NCBI RefSeq assembly: GCF_021654135.1
Contig: NZ_JAKGSD010000051.1
Coordinates: forward strand, 1 to 62,257
Reading direction: 5' to 3'
Origin: Amycolatopsis tucumanensis
GTDB lineage: Bacteria > Actinomycetota > Actinomycetes > Mycobacteriales > Pseudonocardiaceae
Length of the DNA: 62,257 bases
The notes beneath the pieces are model-generated. The model was not told the DNA's origin and did no database searches. It worked only from the letters and a program-made list of their open reading frames with translations. Positions 47,600 through 56,553 of this stretch are shown here, in pieces; positions within the stretch are counted from its first letter, which is position 1, and the number at the start of each line of letters is the position of its first letter. The translations under genes and the position numbers were made by a program.

Positions 47600-48814
47600 T
47601 CAGTAGGCCTGCGGCCCCTGCCCCTTCTTGCGGTGGTGCCCGATCACGAACCCGGCCACGATGATCACCGCCACCACCAGCGTCAGGATCCACCCCGTCA
47701 CTCCGAACGGATCCTTCTCCCCGGCGGCGGCCCCGGCGTCGGAGACACCGGCGACGTCCGAGGTGCTGCCCGCGGTCTCCTCCGACACGACGGGCGACAC
47801 CAGGTGCCCGACGGGCGAGGCGTTGGACCGGGCCAGCGCGAAGCCGTAGTCCAGCAGCGCCTTGGCCTGGTTCACCACCGGGGTCGGGCGGTTCTCGGCG
47901 CGCATCAGGACCACTGCGACGCGACGGCCGTTCTGCTCGGCGCCGCCGACGTAGGTGTGGCGGGCGTCGTCGGTGAAGCCGGTCTTGCCGCCGAGGAACC
48001 CGTTGTAGGTGCCGAGCAGCTTGTTGTCGTTGACGATCGAGAACGCCGGTTTGCCGGGCTGCGCCGGGATCTGGACTGCGCGGGTCGCGATCGAGTCGGC
48101 GAACTCGGGCTGCTTCATGGCGTAGTTGAAGATCAGGCTCATGTCGTAGGCCGACGCCGACATGCCCGGGCCGTCGAGGCCGGACGGCGTCGCGGCGCGG
48201 GTGTCCGTCGCGCCGAGTTCCGCGGCCAGCTCGTTCATCTTCCGCACGGTCGCAGGCACCCCGCCCAGCGCGGTCGCGAAGGCGTGGGCGACGTCGTTGC
48301 CGGAGTGCATCAGCAGGCCGTGCAGCAGCAGGTCGACGGTGTAGCGCCCGCCCGCGACGAGGCCGACGCAGGTGCACTCCTGGCTGGCGTCCTCGACCGT
48401 CGGGACGATCACCTGGTCCGGCTTGAGGTCGCGGATCACCACGAGCGCCAGCAGCGTCTTGATCAGCGACGCCGGGCGCTGCCGGGCGTGCGGGTTCTTC
48501 GCGGCGAGCACCTCGCCGGTTTCGAGGTCCTGCACCACCCAGGACGCGGCGGTGGTGTCGGGCGGAACGGCGGCGCCGGACGGGTAGACGACACCGCACT
48601 CGCCCATCCGAGCCCCGCCGACGGCCGCCTTGGGCACCGGAAGGGGAGCGGGCGAGGCGACGCCGGGCGGTGGCTGTTCGGAGGTGTCCACCGGCGGGGG
48701 TGGCACGACCGCGTCAGGGCAGACGGCGGGAGCGGCCGCCGCGGTGCCGGCGAACGGCACGAGACCGGACAACACAACCAGAACGAGGGAGAGCAGAAAA
48801 CCGCGTCGCACCAA
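47600..48814 (-). CDS. D-alanyl-D-alanine carboxypeptidase (penicillin-binding protein)
   Basis: The enzyme trims the terminal D-Ala of peptidoglycan stem peptides. The 404-residue product has a signal peptide (FLLSLVLVVLSGLVPFAGTA), a Pro-rich linker and the three active-site motifs SxxK (ASLIK, about 116-119), SxN (MHSGN) and KTG (GGKTGF). A C-terminal membrane segment (WILTLVVAVIIVAGFVIG) anchors it outside the cell, as in DacB1. It is the neighbour of trpS and yihY in mycobacteria too. Confidence 0.94.
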   Translation of the reverse strand: MVRRGFLLSLVLVVLSGLVPFAGTAAAAPAVCPDAVVPPPPVDTSEQPPPGVASPAPLPVPKAAVGGARMGECGVVYPSGAAVPPDTTAASWVVQDLETGEVLAAKNPHARQRPASLIKTLLALVVIRDLKPDQVIVPTVEDASQECTCVGLVAGGRYTVDLLLHGLLMHSGNDVAHAFATALGGVPATVRKMNELAAELGATDTRAATPSGLDGPGMSASAYDMSLIFNYAMKQPEFADSIATRAVQIPAQPGKPAFSIVNDNKLLGTYNGFLGGKTGFTDDARHTYVGGAEQNGRRVAVVLMRAENRPTPVVNQAKALLDYGFALARSNASPVGHLVSPVVSEETAGSTSDVAGVSDAGAAAGEKDPFGVTGWILTLVVAVIIVAGFVIGHHRKKGQGPQAY

Positions 48815-48884
48815 AGCAGGCTAGAGGACGCGCGTACCGGTTCCCCGGCGCGGCGCCCTGATCCGATCGGGGGATACTCGGAGC

Positions 48885-49124
48885 ATGTCTCGACGTGTGG
48901 CGTGGTTCCTGCTGGCTTTCGGGATCTGGTCCTGGGTCATCTGGATCACGTTCGTGAAGAACCTGTGGGCCAGCGAGAACTCGTGGGGGCCGGACGGGTC
49001 GGCCACCGGGTTCTTCGTGGTGCACCTCATCCTGGCGATCGTGAGCTTCACGCTGGGAACGATCATCGGGATCATCGGATGGCGCGGGCTGCGCACGAAG
49101 CGCCCCGAAAAGGTCGACGCCTGA
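48885..49124 (+). CDS. SCO4848-family small membrane protein
   Basis: The 79-residue protein has two membrane segments (VAWFLLAFGIWSWVIWITFV and TGFFVVHLILAIVSFTLGTI) and a basic tail. It belongs to the small family next to D,D-carboxypeptidase genes in actinobacteria. GATACT lies eleven bases upstream as a possible -10, so the message may be leaderless. Function unknown. Confidence 0.82.
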   Translation: MSRRVAWFLLAFGIWSWVIWITFVKNLWASENSWGPDGSATGFFVVHLILAIVSFTLGTIIGIIGWRGLRTKRPEKVDA

Positions 49125-49269
49125 CCGGCTGGCAGTGGGTGCTGGAGCATCGCGCCGCCGAACGTGCGGGGTAGCCGCTTGCGGTGAGTGGATAGCTCTC
49201 CTGGAGAAGGGCGTCCCGTAGAGCCGGCCCGGCGCGGCGCTGTCGCGACATGGCTAAGCGCCGCCAGGC

Positions 49270-49404
49270 TTGATCCCGCCCCCGCTGTCGAACGACCGGC
49301 GGGCCGAATTCGTCGGCACCCTGGCCACGCTTGCCCGTGCGCTCGGCTTCACCTTGGAACCCGCCGTCGCGCGCGGGCCGTTGCCCACCGTCTTCCGGAA
49401 GTAG
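49270..49404 (+). pseudogene. Possible remnant of a small regulator gene
   Basis: A 44-codon frame from TTG 49270 to TAG 49404 reads NDRRAEFVGTLATLARALGF then TLEPAVARG, with high GC3, like the C-terminal helix-strand of an XRE-type antitoxin or regulator (LARLARALGxxLE). It has no ribosome site and no helix-turn-helix part. The surrounding 340 bases hold no other supported gene, so this is a relic rather than an intact gene. Confidence 0.35.
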
Positions 49405-49410
49405 GCGGAA

Positions 49411-49458
49411 CCCATCCGTTTGCGATCGCATCCAAGCGGCATCGATCACACGGATGGG
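49411..49458. repeat. Inverted repeat before the VWA gene
   Basis: CCCATCCGT (49411-49419) and ACGGATGGG (49450-49458) are perfectly complementary with a 30-base spacer that holds the palindrome TGCGATCGCA. The right arm overlaps the ribosome site region of the VWA gene (ATG 49464), so a hairpin here could hide it. An operator is the alternative. Confidence 0.55.
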
Positions 49459-49463
49459 GGATC

Positions 49464-51338
49464 ATGTTCCGACTTTCCAGGCTCCTCCCGGCGGCCGTCG
49501 CTGGTCTGCTGGCCGTCGGGCTCGCCCCAGCCCACGCACAGGCACAGGCGCAGCCCGAAGCGCAGCAACCCGCCTACGCCCCGACCATGCTCGTCCTCGA
49601 CGGGTCCGGCTCGATGAAACAGGCGGACGCCACCGGCACCAAGATGGACGCCGCGAAGAGCGCCCTCCGCCGGTTCATCGGGTCGGCTCCCGCGGAGGCT
49701 GAAGTGGGCCTCACCGTCTACGGCACCCGCACCGGCTCGTCCGACGCCGAGAAGGCCCAGGGCTGCCAGGACGTCCAGGTCCTCAGCCCCCCGAAGACCA
49801 TCGACAAACCCGCCCTCACCGCGGCCGTCGACGGCATCCAGCCCAGCGGCTACACCCCGATCGGCACCGCCCTGCGCACCGCCGCCGCCGCGCTCCCGCA
49901 GACCGGTCCGCGCGCGATCGTCCTCGTCTCCGACGGCGAGGACACCTGCGCCCCGCCCGACCCGTGCGAGGTCGCCAGGGAACTGACCGCCCAGGGCGCC
50001 AAGGTCGTCGTGCACGCGGTCGGCTTCGACGTCGACGCCAAGTCCCGCGAGCAGCTCACCTGCATCGCCCAGGTCACCGGCGGCACCTACAGCGACGCGC
50101 CCGACGGCAAGACCCTGGAGCGCATCCTGCCGCGCGTCTCCGCCACCGCGCTGCGCACCTACGAGCCCGCGGGCACCCCGATCGCCGGCGCCGCGAGCTG
50201 GGACACCGCGCCGGTCGCCGCCTCCGGCCAGCACCTGGACACCCTCGGCCAGAAGGAAACCCGCTACTACGCGGTCGACGTCCCGCAGGGCGCCACCGCC
50301 TACTTCAGCGGCACGATCTCCTTCCCCCGCCTGCCCGGCGTCGACCGGCTCGACGACATCAACTCGCTCCAGCTGCGCGTCTACGGCGCGGGCGGCGAGG
50401 ACTGCCACGCCTTCCTGTCCGAGCAGGCGACCATGTCCAGCGACGGCGTCGCCCTCACGATCGCCAAGGCCTGGGACGGCGCCACCGAGCCGAAGAAGGG
50501 CAGCGGCAGCACCGACAACTGCCGCGGCGGCGGGCGGTACTACTTCGCCTTGACCTGGGACCGCGTGTCGGCCGAGGTGCCCGAGCGGCTGCCGGTCGAA
50601 CTGCTCGTCGGCGTCGAGCCCGCGGTCGCCGACGGTGGCCCCGAGGCAGTCCTGCCCACCACCGCGTTCACCGAACCCACCGGCGCCGGCACGCCCGTGG
50701 TCGGCGGCGGCTCGTTCAACGTCGCCGCCCCGCTGACGGGCAGCGGCCGCTACACCGACACTCTCCAGCGCGGCGAGTACGTGTTCTACCGCGTCAAGCT
50801 GGGCTGGGGCCAGGGCCTGGCCTACCGCGTCCACTTCGGACAGGCGGGCGGCAGCGGCGTCGACAACGTCTCGAACATCGCCACCACCGCCTACAACCCG
50901 TACCGCGCCGAGATCGACTCCGACACCACGGTCTTCACCGGCTCCGGCGGCGTGCTGCCGACCCAAGACGCGATCGCCACCGCGCCCGTGCGCTACCACA
51001 ACCGCGAGGCCGACGACTCGACGGTGCGCACGCAGGCCGTCGCGGGCTGGTACTACATCGCGGTCAAACTGGGCGCGACCTTCGACGAGGGCGACAACGT
51101 CCCGGCCCCGGTCACGCTGGACCTCACGGTGGCAGGCACGCCGGAACCCGGCCCGGCCTACACCGGCCCGAGCGGGGGCGTCTTCGGCGACGACCAGCCC
51201 ACCGAAACCGCTGAGGCCACGCCCCTCGCCGAGGCCACCGGCGAAGGCACGCCCGTCTGGCCGTTCTGGCTCGGCGGCGCGGCCGTCGTGGTCGTGGCCG
51301 CGATCATCGTGCTCGCCGTCCGCGGCCGCCGCACCTGA
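49464..51338 (+). CDS. Secreted, membrane-anchored VWA-domain protein
   Basis: The 624-residue product has a signal peptide (LLPAAVAGLLAVGLAPAHA, cleavage near 25), a von Willebrand A domain with the MIDAS motif DGSGSM (46-51) and later SDGEDTC, two beta-rich domains (YYAVDVPQGATAYFSGTISF and YVFYRVKLGWGQGLAYRVHF), and a C-terminal membrane segment (WPFWLGGAAVVVVAAIIVLA) with a short basic tail. VWA domains bind proteins through a metal. Cys pairs suggest disulfides. Start ATG 49464 follows GGGGG. It is a single gene with a terminator shared with sdhB. Confidence 0.88.
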   Translation: MFRLSRLLPAAVAGLLAVGLAPAHAQAQAQPEAQQPAYAPTMLVLDGSGSMKQADATGTKMDAAKSALRRFIGSAPAEAEVGLTVYGTRTGSSDAEKAQGCQDVQVLSPPKTIDKPALTAAVDGIQPSGYTPIGTALRTAAAALPQTGPRAIVLVSDGEDTCAPPDPCEVARELTAQGAKVVVHAVGFDVDAKSREQLTCIAQVTGGTYSDAPDGKTLERILPRVSATALRTYEPAGTPIAGAASWDTAPVAASGQHLDTLGQKETRYYAVDVPQGATAYFSGTISFPRLPGVDRLDDINSLQLRVYGAGGEDCHAFLSEQATMSSDGVALTIAKAWDGATEPKKGSGSTDNCRGGGRYYFALTWDRVSAEVPERLPVELLVGVEPAVADGGPEAVLPTTAFTEPTGAGTPVVGGGSFNVAAPLTGSGRYTDTLQRGEYVFYRVKLGWGQGLAYRVHFGQAGGSGVDNVSNIATTAYNPYRAEIDSDTTVFTGSGGVLPTQDAIATAPVRYHNREADDSTVRTQAVAGWYYIAVKLGATFDEGDNVPAPVTLDLTVAGTPEPGPAYTGPSGGVFGDDQPTETAEATPLAEATGEGTPVWPFWLGGAAVVVVAAIIVLAVRGRRT

Positions 51339-51357
51339 CCGACGCACCACCAACGAG

Positions 51358-51392
51358 AGAGGCCCCCTCGCCACCAGGGCGAGGGGGCCTCT
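51358..51392. terminator. Bidirectional terminator between the VWA gene and sdhB
   Basis: AGAGGCCCCCTCGCC (51358-51372) pairs perfectly with GGCGAGGGGGCCTCT (51378-51392). The genes on both sides converge here, so it can serve both transcripts. Confidence 0.92.
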
Positions 51393-51404
51393 TCCACAGG
51401 AACC

Positions 51405-52178
51405 TCAGACGCGCTTGAACAGCAGCGCGCGCTTTACCTCCTGGATCGCCTTCGTCACCTGGATGCCACGCGGGCACGCGTCGGTGCAGTTGAAGGTCGT
51501 GCGGCAGCGCCACACGCCCTCGGCGTCGTTCAGGATGTCCAGCCGCTCCTCGGAGCCCTCGTCACGGCTGTCGAAGATGAACCGGTGGGCGTTGACGATC
51601 GCCGCCGGGCCGAAGTACGACCCGTCGTTCCAGTACACCGGGCACGACGAGGTGCACGCCGCGCACAGGATGCACTTGGTGGTGTCGTCGAACCGCTCGC
51701 GGTCCGCCGCCGACTGGATCCGCTCGCGCGTGGGCTCGTTGCCGTAGGTGATCAGGTACGGCTTCACCGCCCGGTACGCCTCGAAGAACGGCTCCATGTC
51801 GACGTAGAGGTCCTTCAGCGTCGGCAGGCCCTTGATGGGGGCCACGGTGACGGTGGTCTCCTTGCCGTCCTTCGCCAGCAGGTCCTTGACGAGCACCTTG
51901 CAGGCCAGCCGGTTGATGCCGTTGATCTGCATCGCGTCCGAACCGCAGATGCCGTGCGCGCACGACCGGCGGAACGACAGCGTGCCGTCCACGTAGTTCT
52001 TGATGTTGAACAGCAGGTTCAGCACCCGGTCGGTCGGCAGCGCCGGGACCTCGTAGGACTCCCAGTGCGGCGCGTCGTCGATCTCCGGGTTGAACCGCTG
52101 GATCTTCACCGTGATGGTGACCGAGCCCTCGGGCGCGGGAATGCCGTTCACGGTCTTCTGTTCGGCTACCGCGGTCAT
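51405..52178 (-). CDS. sdhB: Succinate dehydrogenase iron-sulfur subunit
   Basis: SdhB passes electrons from SdhA to the membrane quinone. The 257-residue product has the 2Fe-2S ligands in CAHGICGSDAM and NRLAC (about 74-94), and the 4Fe-4S and 3Fe-4S ligands in CILCAACTSSCP and CTDACPRG with an earlier FNC. The start follows the sdhA stop by one base. It is the last gene of sdhCDAB and ends before a terminator. Confidence 0.97.
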   Translation of the reverse strand: MTAVAEQKTVNGIPAPEGSVTITVKIQRFNPEIDDAPHWESYEVPALPTDRVLNLLFNIKNYVDGTLSFRRSCAHGICGSDAMQINGINRLACKVLVKDLLAKDGKETTVTVAPIKGLPTLKDLYVDMEPFFEAYRAVKPYLITYGNEPTRERIQSAADRERFDDTTKCILCAACTSSCPVYWNDGSYFGPAAIVNAHRFIFDSRDEGSEERLDILNDAEGVWRCRTTFNCTDACPRGIQVTKAIQEVKRALLFKRV

Positions 52179-52179
52179 G

Positions 52180-53967
52180 TCAGTACTTCCGCTCCATCGG
52201 CTCGTACCGGGTGAAGGTCACCGGCTTGTAGTCCAGCCGGATGTCGGCCATGAACCCGTTGATGCCCAGCGGGGCGTCCGGGTCGGGCGTTTCCGGCAGC
52301 ATCTTGTACGACATCGAGTGCCGCATGAAGTTGACGTCGTCGCGGTTCGGGTAGTCCTCGCGGGCGTGCCCGCCGCGGGACTCCTTGCGCGCCAGCGCCG
52401 CGTTGACCAGCGCCTCGGCCAGGTCGAGCAGGAAGCCCAGCTCGATCGCCTCGAGCAGGTCGGTGTTGTACCGCTTGCCCTTGTCCTGGATCGAGATCCG
52501 GCCGTAGCGCTCCTTGAGCCGCTGCACGTCGGTCAGCGCGGTCTTCAGCGTGTCCTCGGTGCGGTACACGGCCGCGTTGGTGTCCATGGTCTGCTGCAGC
52601 TCGGTGCGGATGTCCGCGACCCGCTCGCCACCGTGCGCGGTGCGCAGGTGGTCGACCATGCCCTCGACCATCTTGGCCGGGTTCTCCGGCAGCTCGACGA
52701 AGTCGTGGTTGTTGGCGTACTCGGCGGCGGCGATGCCGGCGCGGCGGCCGAACACGTTGATGTCCAGCAGCGAGTTGGTGCCCAGCCGGTTCGCGCCGTG
52801 CACCGACACGCACGCGACCTCGCCGGCGGCGTAGGCGCCGGGCAGGACGGTGTCGTTGTCGAGCAGGGCCTCGCCGTGCACGTTCGTCGGAATGCCGCCC
52901 ATCGCGTAGTGCGCGGTCGGGTACACCGGCACCGGCTCCTTCACCGGGTCCACACCCAGGTAGGTGCGGGCGAACTCGGTGATGTCCGGCAGCTTCGTCT
53001 CCAGGACCTCGGCGCCCAGGTGGGTGCAGTCGAGGAGCACGTAGTCCTTGTGCGGGCCGGCGCCGCGGCCTTCGAGGACCTCCAGGACCATCGACCGGGC
53101 GACGATGTCGCGCGGCGCGAGGTCCTTGATGGTGGGGGCGTAGCGCTCCATGAACCGCTCACCCGAGGCGTTGCGCAGGATCGCGCCCTCACCGCGGGCG
53201 CCCTCCGTGAGCAGGATGCCGAGGCCGGCCAGGCCGGTCGGGTGGAACTGGTAGAACTCGATGTCCTCCAGCGGCAGGCCCTTGCGGTAGTAGATGCCCA
53301 TGCCGTCGCCGGTGAGGGTGTGCGCGTTCGACGTGGTCTTGAAGACCTTGCCGAAGCCACCGGTGGCGAACACGACGGCCTTCGCCTGGAAGACGTGGAT
53401 CTCGCCGGTCGCGAGCTCGTAGGCGACCGCGCCGGTGGCGACGGGCCCGTTCTCGGTCTCGGTCGTGATCATGTCGAGCACGTAGAACTCGTTGAAGAAC
53501 TCGATCCCGTGCTTGACGCAGTTCTGGTACAGCGTCTGCAGGATCATGTGACCGGTGCGGTCGGCCGCGTAGCAGGCCCGGCGCACCGCGGCCTTGCCGT
53601 GGTCACGGGTGTGCCCGCCGAACCGGCGCTGGTCGATCTTGCCTTCCGGTGTCCGGTTGAACGGCAGGCCCATCTTCTCCAGGTCGAGCACGGCGTCGAT
53701 GGCCTCCTTGGCCATGATCTCCGCCGCGTCCTGGTCGGTCAGGTAGTCGCCGCCCTTGACCGTGTCGAAGGTGTGCCACTCCCAGTTGTCCTCCTCGACG
53801 TTGGCCAGGGCGGCGCACATGCCGCCCTGAGCCGCGCCGGTGTGGGAGCGGGTCGGGTAGAGCTTGGTGAGGACCGCGGTGCGGGCCCGCTGGCCCGCCT
53901 CGATGGCGGCGCGCATCCCGGCGCCACCGGCGCCCACGATCACCACGTCGTACTTGTGGAACTGCAT
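52180..53967 (-). CDS. sdhA: Succinate dehydrogenase flavoprotein subunit
   Basis: The 595-residue catalytic subunit oxidises succinate to fumarate. VIVGAGGAGMRAAIEAG is the FAD-binding site (9-25), and the covalent flavin His lies in RSHTGAAQGGM. QFHPTGLAGLGILLTEGARG, HLGAEVLETKLPDI and ANRLGTNSLLDINVFGRRAG complete the active site. The order sdhC-sdhD-sdhA-sdhB is standard. GAGGAAG precedes the ATG. Confidence 0.97.
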   Translation of the reverse strand: MQFHKYDVVIVGAGGAGMRAAIEAGQRARTAVLTKLYPTRSHTGAAQGGMCAALANVEEDNWEWHTFDTVKGGDYLTDQDAAEIMAKEAIDAVLDLEKMGLPFNRTPEGKIDQRRFGGHTRDHGKAAVRRACYAADRTGHMILQTLYQNCVKHGIEFFNEFYVLDMITTETENGPVATGAVAYELATGEIHVFQAKAVVFATGGFGKVFKTTSNAHTLTGDGMGIYYRKGLPLEDIEFYQFHPTGLAGLGILLTEGARGEGAILRNASGERFMERYAPTIKDLAPRDIVARSMVLEVLEGRGAGPHKDYVLLDCTHLGAEVLETKLPDITEFARTYLGVDPVKEPVPVYPTAHYAMGGIPTNVHGEALLDNDTVLPGAYAAGEVACVSVHGANRLGTNSLLDINVFGRRAGIAAAEYANNHDFVELPENPAKMVEGMVDHLRTAHGGERVADIRTELQQTMDTNAAVYRTEDTLKTALTDVQRLKERYGRISIQDKGKRYNTDLLEAIELGFLLDLAEALVNAALARKESRGGHAREDYPNRDDVNFMRHSMSYKMLPETPDPDAPLGINGFMADIRLDYKPVTFTRYEPMERKY

Positions 53968-53995
53968 GTCCGCTTCTTCCTCGGGTGGTGGTGGG

Positions 53996-54415
53996 TCAGC
54001 TGCCGGCCATGTCGGGGTCGAAGGTGAAGATCACCAGGGTGCCCACGAACAGGATGATGACCATCGACACGTAGAGCACGATCTTCAGCCAGAAGCGCGT
54101 GCTGTCCTTGCGCGCGTAGTCGTCGATGACCGTCCGGAGGCCGTTGCCGCCGTGCAGCTGGGCCAGCCACAGCATCGCCAGGTCCCAGAACTGCCAGAAC
54201 GGCGAGGACCAGCGGCCTGCGACGAAGCCCCAGTTGATCCGGTGCACGCCGCCGTCGAGGATGTTCATGATGAACAGGTGGCCGAGCACCAGTACGACCA
54301 GTGCGAGGCCGGAGATCCGCATGAACAGCCAGCTGTAGAGCTCGAAGTTGCTGCGGCGGGCGGCGGGGCGCCGCGGCGAGCGCGGCTTGTCGAGTGCGAG
54401 GGTCTCGGTTGCCAT
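53996..54415 (-). CDS. sdhD: Succinate dehydrogenase membrane anchor subunit
   Basis: The 139-residue protein has three membrane segments: ISGLALVVLVLGHLFIMNIL with a likely heme His, DLAMLWLAQLHGGNGLRTVI with a second His, and WLKIVLYVSMVIILFVGTLV. With SdhC it anchors the complex and forms the quinone site. Its ribosome site GGAGG overlaps the end of sdhC. Confidence 0.93.
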   Translation of the reverse strand: MATETLALDKPRSPRRPAARRSNFELYSWLFMRISGLALVVLVLGHLFIMNILDGGVHRINWGFVAGRWSSPFWQFWDLAMLWLAQLHGGNGLRTVIDDYARKDSTRFWLKIVLYVSMVIILFVGTLVIFTFDPDMAGS

Positions 54416-54422
54416 CTCTCGC

Positions 54423-54872
54423 TCAGCCTCCGAACATTTCCGACACCGTGCGCCACATCATCGCGATGGCACCGGGGATCATGACGAGCACCCAGATGAC
54501 GGCGACCGTCCACAGCATGTGCTTCTGGTACTTGGTGCCCTTCGACCAGAAGTCGACCAGCATGACCCGGATGCCGTTCAGCGCGTGGAACAGCACGGCG
54601 CCGACCAGGCCGACCTCCATGAGGTTGACCAGCGGGGTCTTGTAGGTCTCGATGACCTCGTTGTACGTGTCGGGGGAAACCCGGACCAGCGCGGTGTCGA
54701 GGACGTGGACGAACAGGAAGAAGAAGGTGAGCACGCCCGTGATCCGGTGCAGGACCCAGGACCACATGCCCGGGTCGCCCCGGTAGAAGGTCCCGCTCCG
54801 GCGTGAGGCACCCGCCCGATCGCTCGCCTCCGCCGCCGTCTGGTCGGCGGCGGTGCTCGCCGTGGTGGACAT
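54423..54872 (-). CDS. sdhC: Succinate dehydrogenase cytochrome b subunit
   Basis: The 149-residue product has the family signature YRGDPGMWSWVLHRITGVLT (about 30-49) with the quinone-site Ser and Arg, a heme-ligand His in LFVHVLD or ALFHALNGIR, and three membrane segments. ATG 54872 is chosen because GGAGG lies ten bases upstream; a longer frame to 54929 has no support. It is the first gene of the sdh operon. Confidence 0.94.
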   Translation of the reverse strand: MSTTASTAADQTAAEASDRAGASRRSGTFYRGDPGMWSWVLHRITGVLTFFFLFVHVLDTALVRVSPDTYNEVIETYKTPLVNLMEVGLVGAVLFHALNGIRVMLVDFWSKGTKYQKHMLWTVAVIWVLVMIPGAIAMMWRTVSEMFGG

Positions 54873-55010
54873 CGGTGTACGGCCTCCAACGTCGTGGTTG
54901 GACTGTGCCCGGCTGACCTGCGAATCCACCGGGCCGCGGGAGCGTCCACCTGGGACTTCGCAGGCGCCCCGGCGGGGTGTTCAAGGCCATCGAGCTTGGA
55001 TAAAGGGGAT

Positions 55011-55039
55011 GCTAGACCTGCTCGCCATACCGCACTCAA
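55011..55039 (-). promoter_or_regulatory. Probable promoter of sdhCDAB
   Basis: On the minus strand TTGAGT (55039-55034) and TCTAGC (55016-55011) are 17 bases apart. This gives a leader of about 130 bases before sdhC. The 460-base gap between sdhC (54872) and the BMP gene (55337) otherwise holds no supported gene; near 55190-55220 it turns AT-rich (CAAACATTTAGGTTACG), which may be the promoter of the BMP operon. Confidence 0.45.
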
Positions 55040-55336
55040 CCTGTGGTTGGTGTGTGTGATCGACCAGACACCCTCTGCGTGTCGCAGGTCTCATCCCCGT
55101 TAGCACGGCGGTCAAACTTCGCGAAGTGAGGTGAATCTCCCTCACTCGGTCGGGTGGGCGTGACTCAATGTGATTGAACTGTCGCCGTGCCGGAGAACAA
55201 GCAAACATTTAGGTTACGTGCTGTGGCTCTGGCATGGCCATTTGCTCACAGGCGGGTACCGTTCGCCCGTCGAGCCCGGCAATGAGCCGGGTCGTTCTCG
55301 GGTCCGCTGGAACACCAGCGGGGAGGGAGAGACAGG

Positions 55337-56479
55337 GTGCGTAAGACGCGTGCCACCACACTGGCTGCCACCGCCATGGCGGCGGCGCTCGCGCTGGCGG
55401 GGTGTGCGAAGGACTCCGGCACCAGCGGGAGCAGCAACAACGACAACGCCGCGGCCGGTTCCTGCGTCACGGCACAGGCGCCGGCGGCCACCGCGGCTTC
55501 GACGACTTCGAGCGCCGCGGGCGAGCGGGTCGACGCCAGCAAGCTGCGGGTCGCGCTCGCGTTCGACATCGGGGGCCGTGGTGACGCGTCGTTCAACGAC
55601 GCCGCCGCCGCGGGCGTGGACAAGGCCAAGGCCGACATGGGCGTCACCGACGTCCGGGAGAGCACCGCGTCGCCGACCGAGGACGAGGCCGCCAAGGAGC
55701 AGCGCCTGACCCAGCTGGCCGCGGACGGCTACAGCCCGATCCTGGCGATCGGCTTCGCCTACGCGAGCGCCGTGCAGGCCGTCGCGCCGAAGTTCCCGAA
55801 CACCCAGTTCGCCATCGTGGACGACGACTCGGTGACCGCGCCGAACGTCACCCCGCTGGTGTTCTCCGAGGAGCAGGGCTCCTTCCTGGTGGGTGTCGCG
55901 GCGGTCTACAAGAGCAAGAACTGCCACGTGGGCTTCGTCGGCGGCGTGAACACCCCGCTGATCCAGAAGTTCGAGGCCGGCTTCATCGCGGGCGCGAAGG
56001 CCGCGTCGAACAAGGTGCAGATCACCAGCGACTACCTGACCCCGGCCGGTGACAACACCGGTTTCCAGGACCCGGCGAAGGGCAACATCAAGGCCGCCGC
56101 CGAGTTCTCCGCCGGCGCCGACGTGGTCTACCAGGCCGCAGGCGCCTCCGGCAAGGGCGTCTTCCAGGCCGCGAGCGCGGCCAAGGGCCTCGCCATCGGT
56201 GTCGACTCCGACCAGTACAACCAGTCGACCGTCGCCGAGTACAAGGACGTCATCATGACCTCCATGCTCAAGCGGGTCGACGTGGCCGTGTACGACTACA
56301 TCCGGGCGCTGGCGAGCAACACGCTGAGCTCCCTGCCCAAGCGGTTCGACCTGTCGGTGGACGGCGTCGGCTACTCCACCTCCGGTGGCAAGGTCGACGA
56401 CATCAAGCCGCAGCTCGAGGGTTACAAGCAGGCGATCATCTCGGGCGCGATCACCGTCCCGACCACGCCGCAGAAGTAG
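55337..56479 (+). CDS. BMP-family lipoprotein, substrate-binding protein of a nucleoside ABC importer
   Basis: The 380-residue product has a lipoprotein signal with lipobox LAGC (Cys23), a Ser/Asn/Thr-rich spacer and a periplasmic-binding fold of the BMP/Med family: FDIGGRGDASFNDAAAAGVD, DGYSPILAIGFAYASAV, VGFVGGVNTPLIQKFEAGFI and ADVVYQAAGASGKGVFQAA. This family binds purine or other nucleosides. GTG 55337 has GGGAGGGAG upstream. It is the first gene of an importer and salvage operon running to 62099. Confidence 0.94.
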   Translation: MRKTRATTLAATAMAAALALAGCAKDSGTSGSSNNDNAAAGSCVTAQAPAATAASTTSSAAGERVDASKLRVALAFDIGGRGDASFNDAAAAGVDKAKADMGVTDVRESTASPTEDEAAKEQRLTQLAADGYSPILAIGFAYASAVQAVAPKFPNTQFAIVDDDSVTAPNVTPLVFSEEQGSFLVGVAAVYKSKNCHVGFVGGVNTPLIQKFEAGFIAGAKAASNKVQITSDYLTPAGDNTGFQDPAKGNIKAAAEFSAGADVVYQAAGASGKGVFQAASAAKGLAIGVDSDQYNQSTVAEYKDVIMTSMLKRVDVAVYDYIRALASNTLSSLPKRFDLSVDGVGYSTSGGKVDDIKPQLEGYKQAIISGAITVPTTPQK

Positions 56480-56497
56480 ATCTTTTCCAGCCGCGTC

Positions 56498-56532
56498 CGG
56501 GGCTCGGGAGGGTGATCCCTTCCCGGGCCCCG
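56498..56532 (+). terminator. Intercistronic hairpin between binding protein and ATPase genes
   Basis: CGGGGCTCGGGAGGG (56498-56512) pairs with CCCTTCCCGGGCCCCG (56517-56532) through a 15-pair stem with two wobbles and a five-base loop. There is no U tract after it. Such hairpins after a binding-protein gene usually protect its mRNA or partly end transcription, giving more binding protein than transporter. Confidence 0.75.
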
Positions 56533-56553
56533 TGCGCCGTTTCCGGGGGTCTC

